The position numbers and the translations under genes were made by a program. Below, in pieces: positions 1 to 8,798 of a stretch of 64,000 bases of DNA. The stretch comes from Marinomonas phaeophyticola. GTDB lineage: Bacteria; Pseudomonadota; Gammaproteobacteria; Pseudomonadales; Marinomonadaceae. The notes under the pieces were generated by a model. That model was not told the origin of the DNA and did no database searches. It saw nothing but the letters and a program-made list of their open reading frames with translations. The DNA lies in NCBI RefSeq assembly GCF_026966905.1, contig NZ_JAPUBN010000018.1:203218-267217 (forward strand), read 5' to 3'. Each line of letters starts with the position of its first letter. The first letter of the stretch is position 1.

Positions 1-1199
1 AATGGCGTATCCCATTGACTCTCAGGTAAATAAGCCCCTAATGGCCCACCGACTTGAATCGCCTTCATTGGACGACCTGATGCCGTACCGCCACCAAAGT
101 CATCGATCAATTGACGTAATGTTGGACCAAAAGCTAACTCAATCAAGCCACCCTGCTGCACATTCCCGGCGAGTTGGAAAGGCAAGGTGCCACGAGAACG
201 ACCCATGCCGTAATCTGCATATGCCTGACCACCTTCTGACATGATATAAGGCACGGCGGCTAAGGATAAAACGTTGTTCACGATCGTCGGTTTACCAAAT
301 AATCCCTCAATCGCTGGCAATGGAGGCTTAAAGCGGACTAAACCACGCTTGCCTTCCAGGCTTTCAAGTAAGGAGGTTTCTTCACCACAGATATAGGCGG
401 CGGCGCCTAAACGCACTTCTAAATCAAACGTTTTACCACTGCCTAATAAATCGCTACCTAAATACCCTGCCGCATAAGCATTGTCGATGGCTTCTTTAAG
501 AATGTCATAAGCGACTGGGTATTCTGAACGTAGATAAATATAACCCTGAGTCGCTCCAACCGCTAAGCCAGCAATGGTCATGCCCTCAATCAACATAAAA
601 GGATCGGCTTCCATTACCATACGATCGGCAAAGGTGCCTGAATCCCCTTCATCGGCATTACACACAATGTATTTTTGATCCGGTGGACAGTCATGCACGG
701 TTTGCCATTTAATGCCTGTTGGAAAAGCGGCGCCTCCACGTCCTCGTAGACCTGACGCTTTCACTTCATCAACAATTTCTTGACCGGTCAGCTGTAAGCT
801 TCTTGCTAACCCTTTAAAACCCTCTAATGCTTTATAATCGTCTATGGAAACCGGATCAATAATACCTGCACGGGCAAAGGTTAAGCGCTGCTGCTTTTTA
901 AGGTAAGGCAGTTCTTCTGGTTTCCCCAAAGACAATTTATGGCTATCGCTTCCAGCTAAAAAACCAGCATCAAATAAGCGGGTAACATCACGCACTTCAA
1001 CGGGTCCATAGGCGACTCGACCTTGATTCGTTTCCACTTCCACCATAGGCTCTAACCAAAACACACCACGGGAGCCATTGCGAATCAGCTGGATGTCTTC
1101 ACCACGAGATTCCGCTTCTTTAATAATTTCCAAGGCCACTCTGTTGCCATCTAAAGAAAGGGTTGTGGTATCACGAGGTACATAAACCTTAATACTCAT
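1..1199 (-). CDS. fdsB: NAD-dependent formate dehydrogenase, beta (flavoprotein) subunit, partial
   Basis: NuoF-like subunit that takes electrons from the molybdenum catalytic subunit through Fe-S clusters and FMN and reduces NAD+ in the cytoplasm. The gene runs off the left edge of the window, so the C-terminal 4Fe-4S part is not seen. Visible from the ATG at 1199: an N-terminal thioredoxin-like region, then the FMN/NADH-binding signature GLRGRGGAAFPTG and the later motif AAYICGEETSLLESLEGKRG, both hallmarks of the NuoF/FdsB/HoxF family. The start overlaps the fdsG stop (ATGA), so the two are translationally coupled. The alternative is a HoxF-type hydrogenase subunit, but the short separate gamma subunit just upstream and the ModE-like divergent regulator favour formate dehydrogenase. 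Confidence 0.88.
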   Translation of the reverse strand, partial: MSIKVYVPRDTTTLSLDGNRVALEIIKEAESRGEDIQLIRNGSRGVFWLEPMVEVETNQGRVAYGPVEVRDVTRLFDAGFLAGSDSHKLSLGKPEELPYLKKQQRLTFARAGIIDPVSIDDYKALEGFKGLARSLQLTGQEIVDEVKASGLRGRGGAAFPTGIKWQTVHDCPPDQKYIVCNADEGDSGTFADRMVMEADPFMLIEGMTIAGLAVGATQGYIYLRSEYPVAYDILKEAIDNAYAAGYLGSDLLGSGKTFDLEVRLGAAAYICGEETSLLESLEGKRGLVRFKPPLPAIEGLFGKPTIVNNVLSLAAVPYIMSEGGQAYADYGMGRSRGTLPFQLAGNVQQGGLIELAFGPTLRQLIDDFGGGTASGRPMKAIQVGGPLGAYLPESQWDTP

Positions 1200-1720
1200 G
1201 CTTTTTTCTCCTGTCTAACAGGGTTTAACGGGGCTAAATCCAACGCTACTGTTGTTAATTCATCCACTATCAAATCAAATTTATCCGTTGTTACTCGACC
1301 CACGATGTCATCATCCACTCGAATAGAAGGGCCACAAGCGCAGTTACCTAAACAGTAAATCGGCTCTAGGGTGAACTCTTGATCTAATGTTGTGTTGTTA
1401 TAGTCTATGTGTAATTTTGCTTTTACATGCGCCTCTAGCGCTCGAGCACCTCGAGCTTGACACGCTTCAGCACGACAAATTTGTACGACATGTTTACCTG
1501 GCGGTGTGGTGCGAAAAAGATGGTAAAAAGAGATCACTCCATGCACTTCTGCACGTGTTTGGTTTAAGGCTTCCGCTATCATGGGAACCGCATCAGGCGG
1601 CACATAGCCTTGGGTGTCTTGAATGCCATGCAATATAGGAAGCATGGCTCCAGGCGTGTCTTTCAGCGAAGCAATTATTTGCGTCACCTGTTCTAAATTC
1701 CATTGGGTGCGGTTTGTCAT
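1196..1720 (-). CDS. fdsG: NAD-dependent formate dehydrogenase, gamma subunit (2Fe-2S, NuoE-like)
   Basis: A 174-residue NuoE-like protein that carries one 2Fe-2S cluster and pairs with FdsB in the diaphorase half of soluble formate dehydrogenase. The four cluster cysteines are visible as CRAEAC in the middle and CLGNCACGP about 40 residues later, the pattern of thioredoxin-fold ferredoxins. The N-terminal helical part (GAMLPILHGIQDTQGYVP) is typical of NuoE. The length matches FdsG rather than the longer complex I NuoE. It is the first gene of the leftward operon and its stop overlaps the fdsB start. The upstream intergenic region has an inverted repeat shared with the divergent regulator at 1964-3031, which is probably its controller. 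Confidence 0.88.
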   Translation of the reverse strand: MTNRTQWNLEQVTQIIASLKDTPGAMLPILHGIQDTQGYVPPDAVPMIAEALNQTRAEVHGVISFYHLFRTTPPGKHVVQICRAEACQARGARALEAHVKAKLHIDYNNTTLDQEFTLEPIYCLGNCACGPSIRVDDDIVGRVTTDKFDLIVDELTTVALDLAPLNPVRQEKKA

Positions 1721-1812
1721 TTTTATTACCTATCCAGCAGTCGTCGGAAGCGTAAGGTTTGAGTTATCGACCTAAGTTACCACTGTCGACTCACTCTACA
1801 AATATGAAAATA

Positions 1813-1890
1813 TGTGCATATATACGTTTAATACTTATAAGCTGCTATTCTTAATGGATAAAGTGCTATATTCTAATTTATATATGCACA
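1813..1890. promoter_or_regulatory. 12-bp perfect inverted repeat in the divergent fdsG/regulator promoter region
   Basis: TGTGCATATATA at 1813-1824 is repeated as its exact reverse complement TATATATGCACA at 1879-1890, with 54 bases between the arms. It lies in the 243-bp gap between fdsG and the divergent ModE-like regulator. The first arm is itself part of a near-palindrome (TATG-TG-CATA). The TATATA core resembles the half-site of E. coli ModE boxes. Paired operators for the divergent regulator, possibly with looping, are inferred. Chance in AT-rich DNA cannot be fully excluded, but a 12/12 match including GTGCA is unlikely. Confidence 0.5.
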
Positions 1891-1963
1891 AAACATCCTA
1901 TTTAAGAAGGCCTGTCTATACCTTCTACGAAAGGATAATCACTCTCAAATAGATCGGATAAAT

Positions 1964-3031
1964 ATGACGTCAAAACGCATCCATATTGACCCCGCGTGGC
2001 TCTTCCGAGATGAAGCGGGTAACACGCTAGACCCTCAATTATTTCGCTTGCTTGCCGAAATTTACCATCATAAAAAGCTCACCGCGGCATCAAAAAGCGC
2101 AGGCATTTCTTATCGTCACAGTTGGAATTTACTCAATAAATGGGCTGATTTTTTTGGCACGCCATTAGTTTCATTAGAAAAGGGGCGTGGGGCTTATTTA
2201 ACGGCGCTAGGGGAAAAGCTCTTGTGGGCAGAACAAAGGGTATCCGCTCGCTTTCAACCACAAATGGAAAGCTTAGCCTCAGAATTAAATATTGAGATTC
2301 AAAAAGCCTTGGTCAATTTAACCCCGCTACTGCGCATCCAAGCCAGCCATGGTTATGCCGTTGCTTTATTACCTGATGCCTGTACTGAGCTACAATTAGA
2401 CCTACAATACAGTAGCCCTTTAGAAGCATTATCGGCGTTAAATCGTGATGCTTGTGACCTTGCGGGATTTCATGTGCCAAGTGGCATCGTCATTAAGAAG
2501 CTGCTTAAACAGTATCAACAATTGCTCAAACCAAGGGCCCATAAAATCATTCGCTTCATCACTCGCCGACAGGGTTTAATGGTACGTCAAGATTGCCCTT
2601 TAGAGATCAATTGCTTAGAAGATCTCACGACGAATGGTGTACGCTTCATTAATCGCCAAGAAGACTCAGGAACCCGAGCCTTGTTTGATCAATTACTCTT
2701 AGAAAATACGCTTTCCAGCAAGCATATTATTGGTTACAACAACCGAGAATTTACCCATTCGGCCGTCGCCGCCTATGTTGCGTCTAATATGGCCGATGCG
2801 GGATTTGGTGTCGAGCAAGCCGCACATAAGTTTGGCCTCCGCTTTATCCCTATTTGCACAGAAGATTATGTCTTCGTTTGTCATCAAAAAAGCTTAAACA
2901 AAGCCGCTATGGTCGAATTCATTAGAACCATTGAAAGCAACGCCTTCCATGAAAAAATACATACATTAGCGGGTTATGAAGGGAAGCATTTAGGGGTAAT
3001 TGAAGATATTTCGCATTTTATGCCAGGCTAA
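1964..3031 (+). CDS. ModE-like winged-helix regulator with periplasmic-binding-protein-like effector domain
   Basis: 355 residues. The first ~110 residues form a ModE/LysR-type winged helix (LTAASKSAGISYRHSWNLLN, then FFGTPLVSLEKGRGAYLTALG), the DNA-binding fold of molybdate regulator ModE. From about residue 115 to the end is a PBP-like domain (CDLAGFHVP, NRQEDSGTRALFDQLL, HSAVAAYVASNMADAGFGVE), the PF12727-type sensor related to molybdate-binding proteins. It lacks the TOBE/Mop domains of classical ModE. It is divergent from fdsGB, a molybdenum enzyme operon, which fits control of formate dehydrogenase by molybdate, formate or a related small anion. The ligand is not known. The predicted binding sites are the inverted repeat at 1813-1890. 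Confidence 0.82.
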   Translation: MTSKRIHIDPAWLFRDEAGNTLDPQLFRLLAEIYHHKKLTAASKSAGISYRHSWNLLNKWADFFGTPLVSLEKGRGAYLTALGEKLLWAEQRVSARFQPQMESLASELNIEIQKALVNLTPLLRIQASHGYAVALLPDACTELQLDLQYSSPLEALSALNRDACDLAGFHVPSGIVIKKLLKQYQQLLKPRAHKIIRFITRRQGLMVRQDCPLEINCLEDLTTNGVRFINRQEDSGTRALFDQLLLENTLSSKHIIGYNNREFTHSAVAAYVASNMADAGFGVEQAAHKFGLRFIPICTEDYVFVCHQKSLNKAAMVEFIRTIESNAFHEKIHTLAGYEGKHLGVIEDISHFMPG

Positions 3032-3128
3032 GCTCCTTCTACTTGCCTTAGACAAGAGCCCACAGAACCCCAGTCACAGTCACTTAGGATGGCGTTTTGT
3101 GGGACATTTCACCTGGTTAACAACCCCG

Positions 3129-3851
3129 TTACTCAATATCTTGCTGTTTAATCACTTTATGTTGATCTTCGTTATTACCTAATTTCCAATAACTCGAAAT
3201 ATAGAGGTTTTCTTTAGCGATCTCTTTTTCCACCTTAAAGAAAGGACGTAGAGCTTTCATGCTATTAAATTCACAAGCGGCCCAAACAGAGGCTTGACCA
3301 TTTAACCATGTAAGGGATTTAACTTGCTCTAATAAAGCTTGATCATTTTCACCGGGGGAAGCGTTAATCACCCATTTAATATCCATACCTTCAGGGTGCT
3401 TTAACGTTTGAATATCGGCTTCTGAAACCACTTCTATGACAGCATAGCCTTTAGCATTATCCGGTAAAAACTCTAAATTCACACTGATTGCCGGTAACGC
3501 CGTCATGTCACCAACCAACAGATACCAGTCCGCATTGGTCTCAATCATCTTTCTAGGGCCTGGCCCGCCGACTAAAATGGTATCACCTACGTTAGCCTCT
3601 TTCGCCCATGTAGACGCTGGGCCTCCGTCTTCATGCAGCATAAAGTCAATATCAATTTCTTCAGCTCTTTGAGAACGAATGGTGTACGTTCTCATCAGGC
3701 GTTTGTCTTGCTCCTGAAAAATCAACTTTACATAGGCACTTTCTTGATCCTGAGGCAAAGTTTGAACGTCCTCCCCTCCTAATGTGACCCGTATCATATG
3801 AGGTGTAACAAACGACTTCCGTACAACACTCAAATTTCTTGGCTTTTTCAT
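3129..3851 (-). CDS. Siderophore-interacting protein (ferric-siderophore reductase, SIP/ViuB family)
   Basis: A 240-residue FAD-dependent reductase predicted to reduce Fe3+-siderophores in the cytoplasm and release Fe2+. The FAD-binding site RTYTIRSQ lies at about residues 54-61, followed by the family motif DGGPASTWA, then the NAD(P)-binding Rossmann part with VGDMTALPAI. The C-terminal SIP motif SSYWKLG is present. The length and motif order match ViuB/YqjH-type proteins. A good Fur box (3872-3890) lies 20 bases upstream of the start, so iron repression is expected. There is no siderophore receptor or biosynthesis gene next to it, so it probably serves imported siderophores. Confidence 0.9.
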   Translation of the reverse strand: MKKPRNLSVVRKSFVTPHMIRVTLGGEDVQTLPQDQESAYVKLIFQEQDKRLMRTYTIRSQRAEEIDIDFMLHEDGGPASTWAKEANVGDTILVGGPGPRKMIETNADWYLLVGDMTALPAISVNLEFLPDNAKGYAVIEVVSEADIQTLKHPEGMDIKWVINASPGENDQALLEQVKSLTWLNGQASVWAACEFNSMKALRPFFKVEKEIAKENLYISSYWKLGNNEDQHKVIKQQDIE

Positions 3852-3871
3852 AGTAACTCCGAATTAAGACG

Positions 3872-3890
3872 AATAAGAATTGTTCTCATT
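3872..3890 (-). promoter_or_regulatory. Fur box upstream of the siderophore-interacting protein gene
   Basis: Read on the minus strand the 19-mer is AATGAGAACAATTCTTATT, a 9-1-9 imperfect palindrome very close to the classical Fur consensus (AATGATAAT-N-ATTATCATT pattern). It sits 20 bases before the start codon of the SIP gene at 3851, where repressor binding would block transcription. The function of the gene (iron release from siderophores) agrees with Fur control. Confidence 0.75.
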
Positions 3891-3946
3891 TTAAACCTAT
3901 TACAAACTAAAAGACAAAACCTCTCGCCTAAATCCTGTTTCTTTAC

Positions 3947-4891
3947 TTATTTGCTCACAGTAGATCCACATTGGTACGCTTGTATTCCAACCGTATTGAG
4001 TCGAATACGATACACCGAGCTTGATGCCGTAATAAATAAAGTGTCACCTTCCATACCACCAAAGGTACAGTTTGATACAATTTCAGGCACTAAAATTTTA
4101 GCAAGCAGCCTTCTATCAGGGTGATAGACATGAATGCCTTCCGCTGAAGAAGAGAAAATCCAACCGTTTCGATCCAAACGAAAGCCATCAGCAACACCAG
4201 GATGGATCTCAATAAACACCTCACCGTTGGTTAACTGATACTCCCCTAAGGTATTCGAACTAACGTCATACCTCATAATATGATGATGACCAATGGTCTG
4301 ATCAGGTAAAGTAATGGAGGTATCTGAAATGTAGAGTTGCGACTCGTCTACTGAAAATGCTAACCCATTCGGCCCTTCCATACTATCGCAGACAAGCGTC
4401 AATCGATTGGTTTTTGGATAATAGCAATAGACAAAATTACCCGCTTGTTCCACATCCGCTTTATAGCCTTCGTAATCAGATAAGATGCCATAAGGGGGAT
4501 CGGTAAACCAAATACTGCCATCCGCTTTCACCACTAGGTCATTCGGGGAGTTTAAGGGTTTGCCTCGATAATGACTAACCAGCGTGGTTACCTGATTCGT
4601 CCTTAAATTGGTTTTTAGAATACAACGACCGCCGTGACAGCAATGCAGTAGATTCCCCTCCAAATCAAGGTAGTGGCCATTGGTAAAATTAGCGGGCGAG
4701 CGCCACACAGAAGACCCGGTCTGTTGGTTCCAGCTTACTATTCGGTTGTTTGGTATATCACTCCATAAAAGCGTTTGTGATTCAGGCAACCACACAGGAC
4801 CTTCATTCCAAACAGCACCATGGCTGATTTTTTCTAGCTGGCAGCCATCGATAAACAAGGTTTTTGCTAGAGGATCATATTGTTCAATCAT
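3947..4891 (-). CDS. SMP-30/gluconolactonase/LRE family lactonase
   Basis: A 314-residue six-bladed beta-propeller of the SMP-30 family, which hydrolyses sugar lactones (gluconolactone and similar) in the cytoplasm using one divalent metal ion. Metal and catalytic positions are recognisable: Glu in NEGPVWL near residue 31, Asn in NSPNDLVV, Asn in MEGPNGLAFS, and Asp in HPGVADGFRLD. There is no signal peptide. Its 3' end faces away from the SIP gene, and the promoter region is shared with the divergent hydrolase-OsmC gene at 5065. The true sugar substrate cannot be read from the sequence, and no sugar dehydrogenase lies nearby. The family is certain, the substrate is not. Confidence 0.85.
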   Translation of the reverse strand: MIEQYDPLAKTLFIDGCQLEKISHGAVWNEGPVWLPESQTLLWSDIPNNRIVSWNQQTGSSVWRSPANFTNGHYLDLEGNLLHCCHGGRCILKTNLRTNQVTTLVSHYRGKPLNSPNDLVVKADGSIWFTDPPYGILSDYEGYKADVEQAGNFVYCYYPKTNRLTLVCDSMEGPNGLAFSVDESQLYISDTSITLPDQTIGHHHIMRYDVSSNTLGEYQLTNGEVFIEIHPGVADGFRLDRNGWIFSSSAEGIHVYHPDRRLLAKILVPEIVSNCTFGGMEGDTLFITASSSVYRIRLNTVGIQAYQCGSTVSK

Positions 4892-5064
4892 TACGGTACA
4901 TCCTATCCAGTCATACCAACCATTAAAGAGATTAAATCCTGATTAGTTACTTATTCATTGCGCGTTCTCGCCTAGGTTAAACGCCCAAAACTGTCCTAGT
5001 ATTGCAGTAAGACAATATAAACTGCGATTACCCTTTTGTGTAATCTAACAAAGAAGGCAACAAT

Positions 5065-6273
5065 ATGCGTCAAAAAATCTCATTCAAAAGTGGGGACATC
5101 GAACTAGCAGGTCAACTCGAACTTCCAGATAGTCCCATTAAATTCTTCGCCTTATTTGCCCATTGTTTTACTTGTGGCAAAGACATTGCGGCGGCAAGTC
5201 GTATCAGTCGTGCGTTAACCCAGCAGGGTATTGCCGTTTTACGTTTTGATTTTACCGGGTTAGGCAACAGTGACGGTGATTTTGCAAACAGCAACTTCTC
5301 ATCGAATATCCAAGATTTAATTGCCGCGGCCAACCATTTACGAAGCCACTTTAATGCCCCGCAATTATTAATTGGTCATAGCTTGGGCGGTGCAGCGGTT
5401 TTAGCCGCGGCCGAACATATTCCAGAGGCCATGGCGATTGCAACCATTGGTGCGCCTTCAGATGCTCAGCATGTAGTCCATAATTTTGCCGCCCATTTAG
5501 AGGAAATAAACACATCAGGCAAAGCCTCTGTCCGTTTGGCAGGACGACAATTTACCATTAAAAAGCAATTCATAGAGGATCTGGCTCACTATGATCGCAA
5601 CCATATCAGTCTCTTAAAAAAAGCCGTGTTAATTATGCACTCTCCTATTGATGAAGTAGTGAATATCCGGGAAGCGGAAAAAATTTACTCAACAGCCAAA
5701 CACCCTAAAAGCTTTATTAGCCTTGATAACGCCGATCACTTGTTAACAAACAAAGCGGACTCTGATTATGTTGCTGAAGTCATTGCTTCATGGTCAACCC
5801 GTTATGTGGACAATGACAGCACGGCCTACCAACCCATACTCACAGATGGCTCTGTCTTAGTAGAAGAAAAAGACCATGCATTTACCCAATTTGTCAGTAC
5901 CAAAGATCACACCTGGCTCGCCGATGAACCTTTAAAAGTAGGTGGTCGTAATTTAGGTCCAGATCCTTATGATCATCTGCTAGCCAGTGTAGGAGCTTGT
6001 ACTTCCATGACGTTACGCATGTATGCTGAACGTAAAAACCTGCCTTTAGATCATATCAAAGTAGAACTGGCACACACTCGAGATTACCATCAGGACTGTG
6101 ATGACAGCGAGCAAACGGGAAAGATTGAAGCCATTACACGTAACATTACTCTTATTGGGGACTTAACGGATGAGCAACGTCTTCGTTTGTTGGAGATTGC
6201 TGATAAATGCCCCGTCCATAAAACATTACATAACGCACCGAAAGTCGTTAGTACCTTGGTTAATAAGCGTTAG
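5065..6273 (+). CDS. Bifunctional alpha/beta hydrolase / OsmC family protein
   Basis: A 402-residue fusion. Residues 1-255 form an alpha/beta hydrolase: the nucleophile elbow GHSLGG near residue 110, oxyanion region [10 protein letters not shown], a late Asp in SPIDEVV and His in NADHLL. Residues ~270-402 form an OsmC/Ohr-like domain with the two family cysteines, one in [13 protein letters not shown] and one in KCPVHKTL, which reduce organic hydroperoxides in this family. The same fusion occurs in many proteobacteria and is a known architecture. Fusion suggests a hydrolase working together with a thiol peroxidase, perhaps on oxidised lipid or ester substrates. The ATG is preceded by the purine-rich AAGAAGGCAAC. 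Confidence 0.9.
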   Translation: MRQKISFKSGDIELAGQLELPDSPIKFFALFAHCFTCGKDIAAASRISRALTQQGIAVLRFDFTGLGNSDGDFANSNFSSNIQDLIAAANHLRSHFNAPQLLIGHSLGGAAVLAAAEHIPEAMAIATIGAPSDAQHVVHNFAAHLEEINTSGKASVRLAGRQFTIKKQFIEDLAHYDRNHISLLKKAVLIMHSPIDEVVNIREAEKIYSTAKHPKSFISLDNADHLLTNKADSDYVAEVIASWSTRYVDNDSTAYQPILTDGSVLVEEKDHAFTQFVSTKDHTWLADEPLKVGGRNLGPDPYDHLLASVGACTSMTLRMYAERKNLPLDHIKVELAHTRDYHQDCDDSEQTGKIEAITRNITLIGDLTDEQRLRLLEIADKCPVHKTLHNAPKVVSTLVNKR

Positions 6274-6415
6274 TTTTACTAACGTAAGTGTCAGAAAAGT
6301 AGGCCTTTAAAAACTTACTTTTTAGGCAAAATATACATTGCGATTTCGTATAAAAAGCCGATACTGACAGTCTATTTAATTCCTTTATACACACTTTAGA
6401 AGTGGTAGGAACAGC

Positions 6416-7480
6416 ATGAAATTATTTAATTGCCAGAAATGCGCTCAAATCTTGTTATTCGAAAATACGCACTGTGAACAATGCAAATCTGAATTAGGCT
6501 TTCTTGCGGACCAACTTGAATTAAGCGCCCTAGAATTGGATGGTGATGCCTATGTTGCACTCGCCGATACGAACAATGAAAGGCGTTGGAAATATTGCGA
6601 AAACCACCAGCATAACGTGTGTAATTGGTTAGTAGATATCGCAAGTGACGATACCTTTTGTGAAGCTTGCGAATTAAATCGTCACATCCCTAATTTAGGG
6701 AAAATCGAAGAACGTACCGCTTGGCAGCGATTAGAATTTGCCAAGCACCGCTTAGTGTATTCTCTACTGCGACTAAAATTACCCTTAATCAGTAAGCAGG
6801 ATGAACCAGAAACCGGTTTGTCATTTGATTTTATTTCAGAAAATAACGTCATTCCTGAAGACGCCCAATCCACAACCGGCCACGCCCTTGGCCAAGTTAC
6901 GATTAATGCGTCCGAAGCGAATAGCTCAGAAAGAGAGCAAATGCGCGAAGATTTAAATGAGTCTTATCGTACCCTTATTGGTCACTTCCGCCATGAAGTG
7001 GGTCATTATTATTGGGATCGTTTAATTCTGAAAAACAGAAAAGGGTTAAGAGCATTTAGACAACTGTTTGGGGACGAACGAGTCAGTTATGCTGACTCTT
7101 TAAAAGTACATTATGAAACCCCAAATGAGAACTGGAAAGAAAACTATATCAGTGTTTACGCTTCTTCTCATCCATGGGAGGATTGGGCAGAAACTTGGGC
7201 GCACTATCTACATATTGTCGATACATTGGAAACGACAACGCAACTTGGGGTGAGCTTGTGCCCTCCTTCGGAGAAGTTGAGTAGCCTTAACGTCGTGTCT
7301 AACATTACACCCTATGAGCACAACAATTTTGACGATATCTTAGCGCAATACATGCCTTTAACCTTTGCGGTAAATAGCTTAAACAGAGGCATGGGACAAC
7401 CGGATTTGTATCCCTTTGTATTGGTGCCCAGTGTGAGAGAGAAACTGCATTTTATCCATTCGCTCCTACAGCAATTATAG
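6416..7480 (+). CDS. Putative zinc-binding metallopeptidase with N-terminal zinc ribbons (DUF2248 type)
   Basis: 354 residues. N-terminal cysteine pairs (CQKC, CEQC, then CENHQHNVC and CEAC within the first 90 residues) suggest two zinc ribbons. The catalytic HExxH is visible as FRHEVGHYYWD at about residues 197-207, and the downstream WEDWAETWAHYLH supplies the probable third metal ligand. There is no signal peptide, so it should be cytoplasmic. The family is widespread but its substrate is unknown. It is preceded by a 142-bp gap with a weak hairpin at the hydrolase stop and is probably a single-gene unit. The ATG follows GGTAGGAACAGC. Confidence 0.82.
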   Translation: MKLFNCQKCAQILLFENTHCEQCKSELGFLADQLELSALELDGDAYVALADTNNERRWKYCENHQHNVCNWLVDIASDDTFCEACELNRHIPNLGKIEERTAWQRLEFAKHRLVYSLLRLKLPLISKQDEPETGLSFDFISENNVIPEDAQSTTGHALGQVTINASEANSSEREQMREDLNESYRTLIGHFRHEVGHYYWDRLILKNRKGLRAFRQLFGDERVSYADSLKVHYETPNENWKENYISVYASSHPWEDWAETWAHYLHIVDTLETTTQLGVSLCPPSEKLSSLNVVSNITPYEHNNFDDILAQYMPLTFAVNSLNRGMGQPDLYPFVLVPSVREKLHFIHSLLQQL

Positions 7481-7506
7481 GTTGGCATTCCTTTGCCTAC
7501 AGGTAA

Positions 7507-8369
7507 TTAATTAATTGGCAGGTAAACATCGGTAATTAACTGATGTTCTTCTACTTCTGGGAAGAAGTTTTGGTAATGAAAGAAACAAGGTTCATCTCTT
7601 AACTCTTCCCCACTTTGCGGTAACCAGGTTCCATATAGGTAATAAACGGCTTTACCTAGATGGTCATGGGACCCTAAGTGACGTATCACCGCATAACGTC
7701 CACCCGCAATCTGTTTGTTCACCACCGAGAAGTCGTTTTGCTCTATGGGCTCATTGACTTCACCGGCAATATCAAAACGAAATGCGTCTGCGGGCACCTC
7801 ATCAGGATCATGGTAAATAATGCCAAAGGTTCTACTTGTCAGTACAGGAGATAGCCCTGTCTGCTTACGCCATTGAATAAATTTACCCGCCGTTTCCATC
7901 ACTTTTTCGGCGGCACCATGATGCTCTAAAACCGCTACATTTATGGTTTCCAGCTGCGTTATTTTTACATCCATCATTTGCTCCATTCGATTTTCTATAG
8001 GCTGATACGCTTGATGCCATAATAGCCAATTAGGTTGATTACGAAATTCAGTGGGAGATTGAAAAAAACGCTTTTTGAACGCTCTAGAAAAAGATTCCGG
8101 GTATTCAAAACGAGCCGTCATCGCAATATTAATAATGGATTTGTCCTCTTGAAAGACCAATTCATAAGACGCTTTTTTAACCGTAATTGCTGGATAAATT
8201 TCGCCGTACTCATCCCCATGTAGTGTGAAAACTGCCTATGAAAGTGATGCTTTGAAAAACAAGCAACGACACTCAATTGCTCTATCGTTAAATCATCATC
8301 GAGATGTTGATAAATGTATTCACAAACGGCTTGCATCCGTTGATCATAAGAGTGGTTTTGTGATGTCAA
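7507..8369 (-). CDS. AraC family regulator with GyrI-like effector domain, interrupted by a one-base frameshift
   Basis: The two reading frames together make one normal AraC-GyrI regulator. The 5' part (from about 8369) encodes the first helix-turn-helix (YIYQHLDDDLTIEQLSVVAC, then HFHRQFSHYMGMSTAKFIQQ). The 3' part (from ~8172) encodes the second helix-turn-helix (ASYELVFQEDKSIINIAM, ESFSRAFKKRF) and a GyrI-like small-molecule domain of about 150 residues. Reading continues in the -1 frame at the run TTA-AAA-AAG (T6 at 8173-8178 on the plus strand), exactly a dnaX-type slippery heptamer; the 0 frame stops at 8118. The start is uncertain: TTG at 8369 has a good AGGAAGAG site, and a TTG at 8408 is also in frame. 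It may be a programmed frameshift, a fresh mutation, or a homopolymer sequencing error. Confidence 0.78.
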
Positions 8370-8798
8370 TTGTCTCTTCCTATATCCAGTAGTCAGCACT
8401 GAAAACAATCATATTTAACTAGGGCCATTTAAAATCGTTACTTCAAACACCCACTGAAGACAAAAGATTAACGCGATAGCCTAATCCTCTCCTGACCAAA
8501 GTTGCTCATTCCAAGATTTTTTTTACTTCAACCCTTTGTAAGCTAGGGACTAATATTGAATTCTAGACACTGCAAACGAGTAAACTTACAAATTGATGCT
8601 TGCCTCTATTTAATTCCATACATTTTATCTGATTAGGAGATAGATTCTTATTTCCTCCTCCTTCCTCTGATTTTTATAAACAATTCGTCAAGATGCCATG
8701 CCTTAATTGTCCTTCTTATAGGCCTAGTGTAAGCTGACGAGCGGTTGTCTAAATAAACTATCTTATTTATTTAGGTCGAATTTCATCTGTCATCTGAT
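8370..8798. other. Intergenic region between araC-gyrI and sbmA with an inverted repeat
   Basis: About 430 bases without a recognisable gene. The only clear structure is an inverted repeat close to sbmA, CTAAATAAA at 8749-8757 and TTTATTTAG at 8766-8774, ending 24 bases before the GTG start. It could be an operator or a leader hairpin. The region must hold divergent promoters for the AraC regulator and sbmA, but I could not place them with confidence. Confidence 0.35.

Noticed and set aside
6262..6284. Terminator at the end of the hydrolase-OsmC gene
   Set aside because: The stem (CGTTAG/CTAACG) is only six pairs, includes the stop codon and is not followed by T residues.
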